A model generated the notes under the pieces. It ran no database searches and had not been told where the DNA came from. It saw only the letters and a program-made list of their open reading frames with translations. This document shows positions 1 through 8,896 of a stretch of DNA of 64,000 nt, piece after piece (positions within the stretch are counted from its first letter, which is position 1; every line of letters begins with the position of its first letter). This DNA is from Coprobacillaceae bacterium UN01-12pH3A (GTDB lineage Bacteria; Bacillota_I; Bacilli_A; Erysipelotrichales; Coprobacillaceae). Position numbers and translations under genes: made by a program. The stretch spans positions 1 through 64,000 of the forward strand of contig JAQENU010000005.1 in NCBI GenBank assembly GCA_027676805.1. The letters run 5' to 3'.

Positions 1-41
1 ACCTCCATTAATTTATTGTCCAATTAATGGGGTGCACTTCA
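1..41 (-). mobile_element. Terminal end of an IS3-family (IS150-like) insertion sequence, running off the left edge
   Basis: Read on the minus strand from base 41 leftward, the sequence starts TGAAGTGCACCCC, continues ATTAATTGGACA, and reaches a GGAGGT ribosome-binding site at the window edge. The pattern TGnAnTGCACCC followed by TTGGAC is the terminal inverted repeat style of IS150-group IS3 elements, where the orfA start lies just inside the repeat. A 9-bp perfect inverted repeat (5-13 with 22-30) lies inside. Only the tip is visible, so family assignment rests on remembered consensus and the transposase cannot be seen. Confidence 0.5.
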
Positions 42-89
42 AAACAGCGCTTTTTTTAGTGCTTGCTTATTAGTTTAGGATAAGGAGTG

Positions 90-98
90 TGCTATAAT
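90..98 (+). promoter_or_regulatory. Extended -10 promoter of sbcDC
   Basis: TG-C-TATAAT is a perfect extended -10 element. No good -35 is present 17 bp upstream, as expected for extended -10 promoters. Transcription would start near 105, just before the GGAGGTG ribosome-binding site at 108-114. This rules out the upstream in-frame GTG at 87 as the sbcD start. Confidence 0.7.
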
Positions 99-119
99 GG
101 AAAATACGGAGGTGATCTT

Positions 120-1271
120 GTGAAGTTTATACATATAGGCGATTTACATTTAGGAAAGTGGATTTGCGGACATTCCATGATTACCATGCAAAAAGAAGTG
201 CTGTTTGAACTTTTGACGATAATGGATCAGCAGGATATTCGGCTGCTTTTAATTGCCGGAGATGTTTACGATCGTTTGGTACCGCCTACAGAGGCTGTGG
301 AATTATTTAATGATTTCTTAACGGCGGCAATTCGTCAGTATCATATTCAAGTGCTGATGATCAGTGGAAATCATGACAGTGATGAACGCTTGAATTTTGC
401 CAGTCAGCTATTGAAAGCAGAGGGGCTGTATATCGCTTCAAAATTACAGAAAAATTGGGAAACTTGTATTTTAAAGGATGAATTTGGCGAAATTGAATTT
501 CATTTATTGCCTTACATTAAGCCCTCTCAGGTTAAAGAATTGTATCCCGAAGTAAAAGTGAAAACTTATCAGGAAGCTTTAGAGCATGTCATTTCTTTGC
601 ATCCCTTAAACCCAGAGCGTCGTCATGTTTTAATGACGCATCAGTTTGTTGCCGGAGGACAACAGGTACAAACCAGTGAGTCAGAAACCATTTTAAGTGT
701 CGGTGGAAGTGAAGTGGTTGATGTTCATCTTTTTGATGATTATGATTATGTTGCTTTAGGTCATCTGCATGCGCCTCAGGCAGTGTCACGTCAAGTTGTA
801 CGTTACTGCGGTTCGCTGCTTCACTATTCTTTTGATGAGGTTAAGCAGAAAAAAGCAGTGTGCAAGGTAGAAATGAAGGAAAAAGGAAATATAATGATTG
901 AACAGATTCCCTTGCATCCCACTTTAACCATGCAGAAATACAGCGGTTATTTTGCTGATTTTATGGATGAGACAAAAGGACTTGTCGAAAATAAACAAGA
1001 TTATATCGCGTTTGAATTATTGGATGAAAGTTTAATAGCCAATGCAATGGAGCATTTACGAACGCTGTATCCGAATGCCATGCAGCTCACATATAAGCAG
1101 CTACTAAAAGAGTATGATGGTAAAAAAACGGTGGCAAATCTCCAATTGGAAAAGCAGGATGACTTTACTTTATTTAAAGAGTTTTATCAGGCAATCCGTG
1201 ACCATGAATTAGATGATGAGAAAGCAAGCATTATTGAAAATATACTAGAAAAAGCAAAGGAGACAAAATGA
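120..1271 (+). CDS. sbcD: Exonuclease SbcCD, nuclease subunit SbcD
   Basis: SbcD is the Mre11-type metallophosphoesterase of the SbcCD complex, which opens hairpins and trims protein-blocked or misfolded DNA ends in the cytoplasm. The five phosphoesterase motifs are visible: GDLHLGK at residues 7-13, GDVYDR with Asp48, GNHD with Asn84-His85, the His of THQF near 174, and GHLH at 214-217. The 383-residue length fits the family. The start is the GTG at 120, 6 nt after a GGAGGTG ribosome-binding site; the frame is open further upstream but that part overlaps the promoter. The stop overlaps the sbcC start (ATGA), so the two subunits are translationally coupled. Confidence 0.96.
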   Translation: MKFIHIGDLHLGKWICGHSMITMQKEVLFELLTIMDQQDIRLLLIAGDVYDRLVPPTEAVELFNDFLTAAIRQYHIQVLMISGNHDSDERLNFASQLLKAEGLYIASKLQKNWETCILKDEFGEIEFHLLPYIKPSQVKELYPEVKVKTYQEALEHVISLHPLNPERRHVLMTHQFVAGGQQVQTSESETILSVGGSEVVDVHLFDDYDYVALGHLHAPQAVSRQVVRYCGSLLHYSFDEVKQKKAVCKVEMKEKGNIMIEQIPLHPTLTMQKYSGYFADFMDETKGLVENKQDYIAFELLDESLIANAMEHLRTLYPNAMQLTYKQLLKEYDGKKTVANLQLEKQDDFTLFKEFYQAIRDHELDDEKASIIENILEKAKETK

Positions 1272-4200
1272 AACCTGTACGATTAGAAATATCTGCCTTT
1301 GGACCCTATGCTTCATCGGTCACGATTGATTTTACTTTATTATATCAGGATGGACTGTTTTTGATTACAGGGGCGACCGGAAGCGGAAAGACAACGATCT
1401 TTGATGCGATTACGTTTGCCCTGTATGGAGAAGCCAGCGGCTCACTAAGAGAAGCAAAAAGTCTGCGTTGTGATTTTGCAGACTATAAGCAGGAAACCTA
1501 TGTCGATTTGACTTTTCAGTTCAAAAAACAGATTTATCATATTCGCCGCAGCCCTCAGTATATTAAGCCGGGGCGCAAGACACCCATCAGTGCACAGGCA
1601 GAACTCACGATGCCTGACGGAAAGATTTTCAGCACAACACGAGATGTTAACCAAGCTATTTCCACCTTGTTAGGAGTGGATGTCCTGCAATTCAAACAAA
1701 TCGCCATGATCGCTCAAGGTGAATTCACACGATTGATTCATGCCAGCAGTGATGAAAAAGAAAAGATTTTCAGAAAGCTTTTCGGCACTCATCATTATGA
1801 TCGATTTGAGAGTTTACTGAAAGAAAAATATAATCAGTATAAACAAAAAATAGAATCGACGATGATTGCGATTGAAACTTTAAAAAAGCAAATTGATGAA
1901 GAAGCTGCAGCGCTTACGACAGCGGCATTTATCGAAACAACAAAAGCAAAAGAACTTGAGGTGAAAAAACAATTGGCTGTTCAAAATGATGAATGGAATC
2001 AATTGTTAAAAACTTTAGAAGAAAAGCGTCAAAACTATGGCTGGATCGAAAAAAACAATACACGATTAGATCAGCTTGAAAAAGCGTTAGTTGAGCAGTC
2101 TGCTTTACTTGAGCAGGAAACAAAAATGATCCGGGATCAACAAGAACTGGCAGAAGCAAAAAAAGCTAATGAGCTGATGCTTATTGAAAAACAGCTCAAT
2201 GAAGCACAAAGACAATCACAGACTTTACTGAATCAAGAAACCCTGCTTGAACAGGAAATAGCGAATTTAAATAAAAAAGCAGAGCAGATTGATAAGGCGT
2301 ACCAGGCAGTACCGCAGGTTCAACAGCAGGTGCAGACCTTGTATGTGGAATTAAAAAAATATCAGGATCAGATAGAGAAGCTAAAGCAGCTTAAATATTT
2401 GCAGGCAAAAAGTCTTATTTTAGAAAAAGAGATTGCAGAGTGTCAGATGCTGCTTAAAGCATTAGAGCATAAAAAAGAAGAAAATGCTCATGACGAACAG
2501 CTTTTAAAAATATTTATTGAAGCTTCACAGGATGTAGAGCTTCAGTATTTCACATGTCAGCAGGATTTAAAAGCGATACAGACACAGTTAGAGCGCCATA
2601 AGCATTTAGAGGAATTAGAAAAAAAAGAAGCAGCGGTGCATCAACACTATACGCTTCAAGCATCAGTGTATCAAAAAGAAGCCGATAGCTATGCTTATCT
2701 AAACCAGCAGACCTTGCACTATGAAAATCGTCTAATGTTAGAACAGGCGGGGATATTAGCACAGAATCTAAAAGAAAATAATCCGTGCCCGGTATGTGGC
2801 TCAACACACCATCCGCAGCTGGCACAGCTATCCGACCAAGATTTATCATCTGAGACTTTAAAGAAAATGAAAGCAGAATTGGAGATGGCGCAAAGCCATT
2901 TACAGGAGACTTATCAGTTGGTGTTAGAAAAAAAGCAGACGTTTGAAGAAATTCAGCGTCAAATCCAGTTTGAGTGTGAGGCGATGGGGATTTCCTCAGA
3001 AGAAAAGAAGGCTGCCAAAGAGAAGCTGCTCGATAAGATGGAAGATTTAAAACATCAATTAGAAGCATTAGGCGAACTGAAAAAGGAAGTTAAGCAAAAA
3101 GCAGCACAGCGTCAACAGCTTTTAAAAGAAACAGAAAACATTCAGCAGAAATATCAGAAGACATCGGAGCAGTTACAAGAGATGCATGCTAAAGCTGCCG
3201 CTTACAGCGGGCAAATTAAAGGGTTAGATGTAGAAGTGGAAAAAGAAGAGAGCATTTCAGAAAAAATAATATATATCCAGCAATCCATCACATCGAAAAC
3301 AAAAGAAATGGAAACTTCCACACAATCCTATAACACCCTACACACCTCACTGAATACTTTGTTAGGTCAAAAAGCTGGTTATCAAAATGAAAAGAAAAAG
3401 TGGGAACAACAATGTCACCATACTCAAAAAACCTTTGATAAACAGCTTCATCTGTTGTTTAAAGACCTGCTCCACTATCAATCCGCTAAACGATCACCAA
3501 AAGAGATCAGCCAGTTAGAAAAAAACTATCAGGACTATCTGTTAGCTAAAGAACGCAATGACACATTGGTTCAGTCATTAAAAAATGAATTAACCAGTAC
3601 ACAAAAAATAGATTTATCTTCATTGTCTAAAGAGATCGAAGCACTATATAAACAAAGTATTATCATGAAAGATCAGTATCAGCAGAGGCTGGGACTTTAT
3701 CAGCAAAATCAGCGTCTGCTTAAGCAATTGGAAAAAGATTATCATGCGATTGCATTGATTGAACCTGCTTATCAGAATTACTATGATTTGTATTCTTTAA
3801 CTTCTGGCAACAATGCTTTAAAATTATCCTTTGAACGCTATATTTTGGCAGCCTATTTTGAACAGATCTTAGCATTAGCCAATATTCGCTTTCAAGAGAT
3901 GACAAATCAGCGCTATAAGATGCTGAGAAAAGAGGAAAAGGGAAGCCGCCAGTCCGGATTAGATATTGTGATTCAGGATTATGAGAGCGGAACTGTTCGT
4001 GATATTAAAACATTATCCGGCGGTGAAACATTTAAAGCCGCTTTATCTTTAGCCCTAGGATTATCGGATATGATCCAAAACTTTGCCGGTGGAATTGAGT
4101 TAGATACATTGTTTATTGATGAAGGATTTGGTTCTTTGGACAGTGATTCCTTACAGCAGGCACTCCATGTACTGCTTCATTTGCGCCAAAGTGATAAGCT

Positions 4201-4300
4201 GATTGGGATCATCAGTCATGTTCAGGAATTGAAGGAGCAGATCGATCGGCAAATTGTGATTAAAAAAGAAAATATGGACAGCTATATCGAGGTAGTATAG
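1268..4300 (+). CDS. sbcC: Exonuclease SbcCD, ATPase subunit SbcC (Rad50-like)
   Basis: This is the SMC/Rad50-type ATPase partner of SbcD. Walker A (GATGSGKT) is at residues 35-42. Long Gln/Glu/Lys-rich coiled coils (about 180-500 and 515-830) flank a zinc hook CPVC near residues 506-509 that joins two coiled-coil arms. The C-terminal ATPase half carries the signature LSGGE near 915 and Walker B with LFIDEGFGSLD near 945-955. At 1010 residues it has the usual length. It overlaps sbcD by 4 nt, and no clear intrinsic terminator follows it. Confidence 0.96.
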   Translation: MKPVRLEISAFGPYASSVTIDFTLLYQDGLFLITGATGSGKTTIFDAITFALYGEASGSLREAKSLRCDFADYKQETYVDLTFQFKKQIYHIRRSPQYIKPGRKTPISAQAELTMPDGKIFSTTRDVNQAISTLLGVDVLQFKQIAMIAQGEFTRLIHASSDEKEKIFRKLFGTHHYDRFESLLKEKYNQYKQKIESTMIAIETLKKQIDEEAAALTTAAFIETTKAKELEVKKQLAVQNDEWNQLLKTLEEKRQNYGWIEKNNTRLDQLEKALVEQSALLEQETKMIRDQQELAEAKKANELMLIEKQLNEAQRQSQTLLNQETLLEQEIANLNKKAEQIDKAYQAVPQVQQQVQTLYVELKKYQDQIEKLKQLKYLQAKSLILEKEIAECQMLLKALEHKKEENAHDEQLLKIFIEASQDVELQYFTCQQDLKAIQTQLERHKHLEELEKKEAAVHQHYTLQASVYQKEADSYAYLNQQTLHYENRLMLEQAGILAQNLKENNPCPVCGSTHHPQLAQLSDQDLSSETLKKMKAELEMAQSHLQETYQLVLEKKQTFEEIQRQIQFECEAMGISSEEKKAAKEKLLDKMEDLKHQLEALGELKKEVKQKAAQRQQLLKETENIQQKYQKTSEQLQEMHAKAAAYSGQIKGLDVEVEKEESISEKIIYIQQSITSKTKEMETSTQSYNTLHTSLNTLLGQKAGYQNEKKKWEQQCHHTQKTFDKQLHLLFKDLLHYQSAKRSPKEISQLEKNYQDYLLAKERNDTLVQSLKNELTSTQKIDLSSLSKEIEALYKQSIIMKDQYQQRLGLYQQNQRLLKQLEKDYHAIALIEPAYQNYYDLYSLTSGNNALKLSFERYILAAYFEQILALANIRFQEMTNQRYKMLRKEEKGSRQSGLDIVIQDYESGTVRDIKTLSGGETFKAALSLALGLSDMIQNFAGGIELDTLFIDEGFGSLDSDSLQQALHVLLHLRQSDKLIGIISHVQELKEQIDRQIVIKKENMDSYIEVV

Positions 4301-4336
4301 CGTTCATATTTCTTTTTTTATTATAAAGAAGGCATC

Positions 4337-4365
4337 TTGTACAGAGAGATTAAGAATGTTATAAT
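4337..4365 (+). promoter_or_regulatory. Promoter of the GGDEF/EAL gene
   Basis: TTGTAC (-35, 4337-4342), a 17-bp spacer and TATAAT (4360-4365) preceded by TG form a nearly ideal housekeeping promoter with an extended -10. It lies inside the longest open frame, so the upstream in-frame TTG (4337) and ATG (4364) cannot be the translation start. Confidence 0.75.
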
Positions 4366-4402
4366 GGAGGCAGTTAGTGGGAAAAGGATTGGGACTATAA
4401 TC

Positions 4403-6352
4403 ATGATAACTTTAGATTGGAATATTGCGCCGGAATGTATTTCAGCTGTTATACTCAGTATAATTTGGCTTTATTCAAGACGTGGAAGTTGGCTGCCGAC
4501 ATTGAGAAATCGTATTTTTCAATGTTGTTTTTTGGTTACCTTTTTAGCGATAACCACAAATATCCTTTCAACTGTGATGATTGCCTATTATCATGTGTTC
4601 CCGCTTTGGCTGACATGGCTGATTACTACGATCTACTTTATATTTACACCTTTAATGGGGGCGGTTTATTGCTTATATGCCGCAACTGTTATTTATCAAA
4701 ATAAAGAACGTCTGATTCGCTTTATAAAGTTAAGCATGATCCCATCGATTCTCTACACTTTGTTAGTACTAACCAATCCTTTTAATAAGGAGCTATTTGA
4801 TTTAAGCTATCAATCCGGCTATGTTAAAGGACCATGGATTGCAATTACTTATATTCTTTTTTATGCTTATTGCTTAGGAGCGGTTGTCATTGCTTTTAGG
4901 GAAAAAGATAAGGTGGAAAAGAATGTTTTTAATATTTTGTCTGCCTTTCCAATTATTGCCAGTGTCGTGATTGCTGTTCAGCAGATATTTCCGACCATTA
5001 TTTTGACCGGTTCTGCTGCGACCTGTGCTTTATTGATCATTTATCTATATTTACAAAACAAACAGATTTCAATGGATTATCTGACAGATATTCCTAATCA
5101 GCTGGAGCTTTCCAACATGCTGGAGTATTTACTCAGTGAATATCCTAAACAGCATTTTAGTTTATTTGTTATCTCTTTACGTGATTTCACACAAATCAAC
5201 AGTGCATTTACGCATCAAGTAGGCGATGCCTTTTTAAAAACGATTGCCTATTACTTAGCATCTTTAGTCGGACAGCAGCATGTTTATCGCTTTAAAGGAG
5301 ACGAGTTTGCGATATTGATTCGTCAGCCCCATGAGGTCATTAGTGTGGTTTTAAAACAGATTCAAGCACGCATGCAAAAGCCTTGGATCGTTAAGGAACA
5401 TGAGGCTATTCTTTCCTATGTGATCGGGGCTGTTGATTATCCGGAGAGTACAACGGGCATTGAAAGCTTGATTAGTTCAGTGGAATACGCGGTATCTGTA
5501 GCAAAAAAGAATTATAACGGCTATGTTTGCTATTGTGATCAGAAGATGTTTGAGATGATTGAGCGAAAAAGAGAAATTGTCAAGATCCTAAAAGAAAAGA
5601 TTGCGAATCAAGATTTTGAAATGTATTATCAGCCTTTATACAGTGTCGCTACTCAACAGTTTGAATATGCAGAGTCCTTAGTGCGTATCAATGACAGTCC
5701 ATTAGGACCGATATATCCCTCTGAATTTATTCCGATCGCAGAAGAAACCGGGCTGATTATTGAAATGACCTATATGATTTTGGATAAGGTATGCAAGTTT
5801 GCCCGCAGTTTATTAGATGAAGAGATTAATATTAAATGTATTCATGTTAACTTTTCGGCTATTCAGTTCCGTCAGCCTCATTTGGCACAGAAAGTCTGTG
5901 AAATTATTCGTAAAAATAATATTCCTTTTTCGGTTATTAAGATTGAATTTACTGAGTCTACTTTAGCTGAAAATATGGATATCATTCATGATTTCGTCAG
6001 TGATATGGAAAAAATGGGCATCTATATGGGATTGGATGATTTTGGTGTAGGCTATTCGAATATTTCTACGGTGATACAAATTCCGTTTACGACGATTAAA
6101 TTGGATAAGAGCTTAGTATGGGCAGTTAGTAAACAGGAAAAATCTGCCATTATGGTGAAAAATCTTATACGAACTTTTAAAGATTTGAATTTATCGGTTG
6201 TAGCCGAAGGAGTTGAAGATGATTTTCAAAATCAGTTTATGATTCGCAATGGGGTGGATCAGATTCAAGGGTATTATTATTCAAAGCCATTACCAAAAGA
6301 AGAAATGATTCGTTTCATGAAAGAACATAATCAGAATATAAGAAAAGGTTAA
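4403..6352 (+). CDS. Membrane-bound GGDEF/EAL cyclic-di-GMP signalling protein
   Basis: The first ~235 residues form about seven hydrophobic helices, like the 7TM sensor of some signalling proteins. A GGDEF domain follows (about 240-390) whose motif reads KGDEF (residues 298-302): the first Gly is Lys, so cyclase activity is doubtful. The C-terminal EAL domain (about 405-645) has ESL for EAL (Glu424) but keeps the other expected ligands: Asn in VNFS, Glu in EFTES, the Asp pair in LDDFGVGYS, Lys in IKLDK, AEGVE and QGYY. I infer a c-di-GMP phosphodiesterase with a degenerate regulatory GGDEF. The start at 4403 is chosen because the promoter occupies the upstream part of the frame. Confidence 0.88.
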   Translation: MITLDWNIAPECISAVILSIIWLYSRRGSWLPTLRNRIFQCCFLVTFLAITTNILSTVMIAYYHVFPLWLTWLITTIYFIFTPLMGAVYCLYAATVIYQNKERLIRFIKLSMIPSILYTLLVLTNPFNKELFDLSYQSGYVKGPWIAITYILFYAYCLGAVVIAFREKDKVEKNVFNILSAFPIIASVVIAVQQIFPTIILTGSAATCALLIIYLYLQNKQISMDYLTDIPNQLELSNMLEYLLSEYPKQHFSLFVISLRDFTQINSAFTHQVGDAFLKTIAYYLASLVGQQHVYRFKGDEFAILIRQPHEVISVVLKQIQARMQKPWIVKEHEAILSYVIGAVDYPESTTGIESLISSVEYAVSVAKKNYNGYVCYCDQKMFEMIERKREIVKILKEKIANQDFEMYYQPLYSVATQQFEYAESLVRINDSPLGPIYPSEFIPIAEETGLIIEMTYMILDKVCKFARSLLDEEINIKCIHVNFSAIQFRQPHLAQKVCEIIRKNNIPFSVIKIEFTESTLAENMDIIHDFVSDMEKMGIYMGLDDFGVGYSNISTVIQIPFTTIKLDKSLVWAVSKQEKSAIMVKNLIRTFKDLNLSVVAEGVEDDFQNQFMIRNGVDQIQGYYYSKPLPKEEMIRFMKEHNQNIRKG

Positions 6353-6378
6353 ACACGCTGAATGTTTAACCTTATTTT
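6345..6378. terminator. Bidirectional terminator
   Basis: An 11-bp perfect stem (6345-6355 with 6363-6373) with a 7-nt loop is followed by a T-rich tract on the plus strand and has A residues on its left side. It lies between two convergent genes and includes the GGDEF/EAL stop codon. Confidence 0.8.
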
Positions 6379-7028
6379 TATTTTAAGACTGTACCGCAGT
6401 ATTCACATACCTTTGGACTGCCTGCATAAATCTCATTTTTAGCTCCGCAGCTTGGACAGACATAAGTTTCCATGACAGAGGTCTCTGTTTTTTGACCAGC
6501 AGGTCGTTGAGTTAATATAATCTGATTTCTGGAATGATCAATATACGCATTAGCCAAATAACCATTATCAATCATATTTTGCAAGTCTACGGTTACCTGA
6601 CTTGAAGATAATGACAGTGCTGAGGCAATTTTACTAATTTCGCTTAATTGGTTATTTACGACTAAGTTGATATAACGTTTATATTTAATCGAATTCTTGT
6701 CAATTTTTCGCATTTTATTGAATAATACAATTCCTCCTAATAGGAACATTGCCGAAATCAGAAGATAAGGAATCATTTGAGCCCCAACAATTTGATGCTC
6801 GATTCCCAAATCATCTTTAGTTGTCATTTGACCGGTTAAAGTCATTGCCACAGCGATTGCTCCAAATCCCATCAGTATATAAGAAGTAATTTTTAATCCT
6901 TTAGAATGCTGAAACGTTGCAGATTTATCATTGTTGAAACGTCTGATTAATAAATAAATACCGATTGGCCAAAAGAAAATCAATGCAAACGTAATTACGC
7001 CCCATGAAGTGTTTTTTGTTTGTTTCAT
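6378..7028 (-). CDS. Membrane protein with winged-helix-like region and C-terminal zinc ribbon
   Basis: I recognise no named family. Residues ~10-30, 45-65 and 80-105 are hydrophobic, giving two or three membrane segments near the N-terminus. Residues ~110-170 look like a winged-helix fold (predicted helices ending in an IDNGY turn, then a basic hairpin). The C-terminus is a CPSC...CEYC zinc ribbon. It starts 15 nt after the stop of the upstream SPFH/zinc-ribbon gene on the same strand, so the two form an operon. The arrangement recalls the ydjG-ydjI region of Bacillus subtilis, where zinc-ribbon membrane proteins accompany an SPFH protein, but no PspA-like gene is present here. Confidence 0.75.
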   Translation of the reverse strand: MKQTKNTSWGVITFALIFFWPIGIYLLIRRFNNDKSATFQHSKGLKITSYILMGFGAIAVAMTLTGQMTTKDDLGIEHQIVGAQMIPYLLISAMFLLGGIVLFNKMRKIDKNSIKYKRYINLVVNNQLSEISKIASALSLSSSQVTVDLQNMIDNGYLANAYIDHSRNQIILTQRPAGQKTETSVMETYVCPSCGAKNEIYAGSPKVCEYCGTVLK

Positions 7029-7043
7029 ATTATTTACTCCCTT

Positions 7044-8171
7044 TTATAATTTAGTCCCACATTCAGGACAGAATTTTGTATTTGGTTTCACCTTTATACC
7101 ACAATTGGGACATTTTTTATTCATTGGTTCACCACAGCTTGGACAGAAATTGGCCCCATTTGGAACAGCGCCTTTGCAGTTTGGACATTCGGTTTGTTTA
7201 GCAATTTGGACATCAGCGCCACACTCCGGACAGAATTTCGCGTCTTCACGGATCATCTGATGACATTTTGGACATTCTTTTTGCTTAGTGGTAACGTCAA
7301 TCTGACTGGTAATGCCACCCATTTGCTGTCCCATAGGAACTCCAAGACCAGCCCCTAAACCTAAGCCTATGCCGGCTCCCATTAATCCGCCGCCGCTGTA
7401 ATCATTTTTAGCGGCTCCTTCTAATGTATCAAAAGATCTTTCCTGCTGATAGCTATAGCCGATAATATCCATTTCCGCTCTTTTAGCTAAGGCATCTCTT
7501 AGTTTGATAACAGATGGGTCATCTTCCGGCACACTGACATCATTAACATTGAAATTAACGATCTTAATTCCGTATTCTGCCATTTCCGGGCGAATCTTGT
7601 CTAAAAGACAGTCAGAAATTTCTTCTAAATAAGCGCCAATCTCTAAAATTGGAACTTGTTCCTTTATGAGATAAGAAGAGATTGCATCTTTTACTTTGGT
7701 TAAGTAAATCCCCTTAAAATACTTCACAACAGTTTCTTTATCAAAATAAGGAACTGTCCCTACTAATTTAGTCAGGAACGTTTTAGAATCTGAAATGGTA
7801 ATCCCAAACTGTCCATAGGCCCTTACTGGGATCATGACATTATATTTAGGATCCTGCAGTTGAATAGGTGAAGGGGTTCCCCATTTTATATCTAAAACAA
7901 CTGTCTTATTAATGAAATAGACTTCAGCGGTAAATGGTGAATTCCCACCAAACGGAAGACCGATCAATCCGGTAAGCAGCGGTATGTTTTTCGTATCTAA
8001 GACATGTCTTCCAGGACCGAAGCGATCTAAAGCTCTCCCTTCTTTAAATAAAATTGCTTCTTGTGATTCATTGACAATCAATTGTGTCCATGTGCTTAAC
8101 TCTTCATCCGGACACTTCCAAGCAAAAACATCAGGATCCCCATTGTATTTGACAAAATCAATGATAGCCAT
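7044..8171 (-). CDS. SPFH-domain protein with three C-terminal zinc ribbons (YdjI-like)
   Basis: The N-terminal ~240 residues match the SPFH/virion-core type domain (MAIIDFVKYNGD start, then long beta-rich and amphipathic helical parts). A Gly-rich linker follows near 255-290. The last 78 residues (298-375) hold three zinc ribbons in tandem, each with paired CPxC knuckles. Homologues such as B. subtilis YdjI are linked to membrane-stress modules; a scaffold role at the membrane is inference. The start at 8171 is set by a GGGAGGG ribosome-binding site 6 nt upstream; a longer start at 8186 would leave that site inside the gene. A palindrome overlaps the promoter. Confidence 0.85.
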   Translation of the reverse strand: MAIIDFVKYNGDPDVFAWKCPDEELSTWTQLIVNESQEAILFKEGRALDRFGPGRHVLDTKNIPLLTGLIGLPFGGNSPFTAEVYFINKTVVLDIKWGTPSPIQLQDPKYNVMIPVRAYGQFGITISDSKTFLTKLVGTVPYFDKETVVKYFKGIYLTKVKDAISSYLIKEQVPILEIGAYLEEISDCLLDKIRPEMAEYGIKIVNFNVNDVSVPEDDPSVIKLRDALAKRAEMDIIGYSYQQERSFDTLEGAAKNDYSGGGLMGAGIGLGLGAGLGVPMGQQMGGITSQIDVTTKQKECPKCHQMIREDAKFCPECGADVQIAKQTECPNCKGAVPNGANFCPSCGEPMNKKCPNCGIKVKPNTKFCPECGTKL

Positions 8172-8199
8172 CTTTATCCCTCCCAATTACTATAATAAT

Positions 8200-8220
8200 T
8201 ACAGTATATATTATACTGTA
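8200..8220 (-). promoter_or_regulatory. 21-bp perfect palindrome overlapping the promoter of the SPFH operon
   Basis: TACAGTATA, a 3-bp spacer, and TATACTGTA form a perfect 9+3+9 palindrome. On the minus strand it contains TATAAT and sits ~30 bp upstream of the start codon at 8171, so a bound dimeric repressor would cover the -10 box. The cognate regulator is unknown. Confidence 0.6.
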
Positions 8221-8376
8221 TAAAGAAAAGATTTACTACTTCTTTTAAATTGTAAATGTCAAAAATTGTCACTAAAAGTGATAATGGAAATTACATCTCT
8301 GTAAACTTACAAATAGAAACCTATTTTTACTACATCTGTTTAGCAAAATAAAAATATATTTTTTTAGAAAAAAGGA

Positions 8377-8405
8377 TTGCATTTTTATTATTATAATTGT
8401 ATAAT
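8377..8405 (+). promoter_or_regulatory. Promoter of tRNA-Leu
   Basis: TTGCAT (8377-8382), a 17-bp spacer and TATAAT (8400-8405) lie about 20 bp upstream of the tRNA 5' end. Confidence 0.8.
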
Positions 8406-8426
8406 CTATTAGCAACGTATTTGATT

Positions 8427-8513
8427 GCCCAAGTGGTGAAATTGGTAGACGCAACGGACTCAAAATCCGTCGGTAGCGATACTGTGCCGGTTCGAGTCCG
8501 GCCTTGGGCACCA
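8427..8513 (+). tRNA. tRNA-Leu (anticodon CAA)
   Basis: An 87-nt type II tRNA with long variable arm. The acceptor stem GCCCAAG pairs with CTTGGGC at the 3' end, followed by discriminator A and an encoded CCA. The anticodon stem ACGGA/TCCGT carries the loop CTCAAAA with anticodon CAA, which reads UUG. The T arm GGTTCGAGTCC is canonical. It is a single tRNA with its own promoter and terminator. Confidence 0.97.
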
Positions 8514-8523
8514 TTAGATAATG

Positions 8524-8548
8524 ACGATCCGTGAGGATTGTTTTTTTA
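8524..8548 (+). terminator. tRNA-Leu terminator
   Basis: A 7-bp stem (ACGATCC with GGATTGT, one G-U pair) and a GTGA tetraloop are followed by a run of seven T. Confidence 0.8.
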
Positions 8549-8578
8549 TTTTATTGAATATAATACTTTATACATGAT

Positions 8579-8611
8579 AAGCTTACGGATCTAAATGCGT
8601 AAGTTTTTTTA
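8579..8611 (+). terminator. Second, tandem terminator downstream of tRNA-Leu
   Basis: CTTACG (8582-8587) pairs with CGTAAG (8598-8603), extended by AAG/TTT pairs, and is followed by seven T. No gene fits between this and the first terminator. Confidence 0.6.
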
Positions 8612-8686
8612 TTTATGTAAATAATAACCCTATATAAATTCGTTAATAAAAAAATATAAGAATATGTTTTAGTTTTTTTATAAATA

Positions 8687-8695
8687 TGCTATAAT
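8687..8695 (+). promoter_or_regulatory. Candidate extended -10 promoter of the peptide locus
   Basis: TG-C-TATAAT, identical to the element before sbcDC. The -35 region (TTTTAG at 8667) is weak. Confidence 0.5.
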
Positions 8696-8896
8696 TAGTT
8701 TAGAATAAGAAACTTATTTATATATTAATTTCTGAATATTATATTTTACATATGTCAAAATATAATATTAGGTTTTAGTTGCCTTAATTTATTATTAATA
8801 AATAACTAAATATTAAATCTTTGATGCATATGCTGATTATAAAACAAAATTATTTTATAGATGTAGGTATTCAAAATAGAAAGGGGAGTGAAACCA

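Noticed and set aside
2550..3068. 172-codon open frame on the minus strand inside sbcC
   Set aside because: It lies wholly within the coiled-coil part of sbcC, has no family resemblance and no ribosome-binding site; it is a shadow of a repetitive-codon gene.
8272..8514. 80-codon minus-strand frame over the tRNA-Leu
   Set aside because: It is antisense to a tRNA and its first residues are the translation of the tRNA complement, a common artefact.
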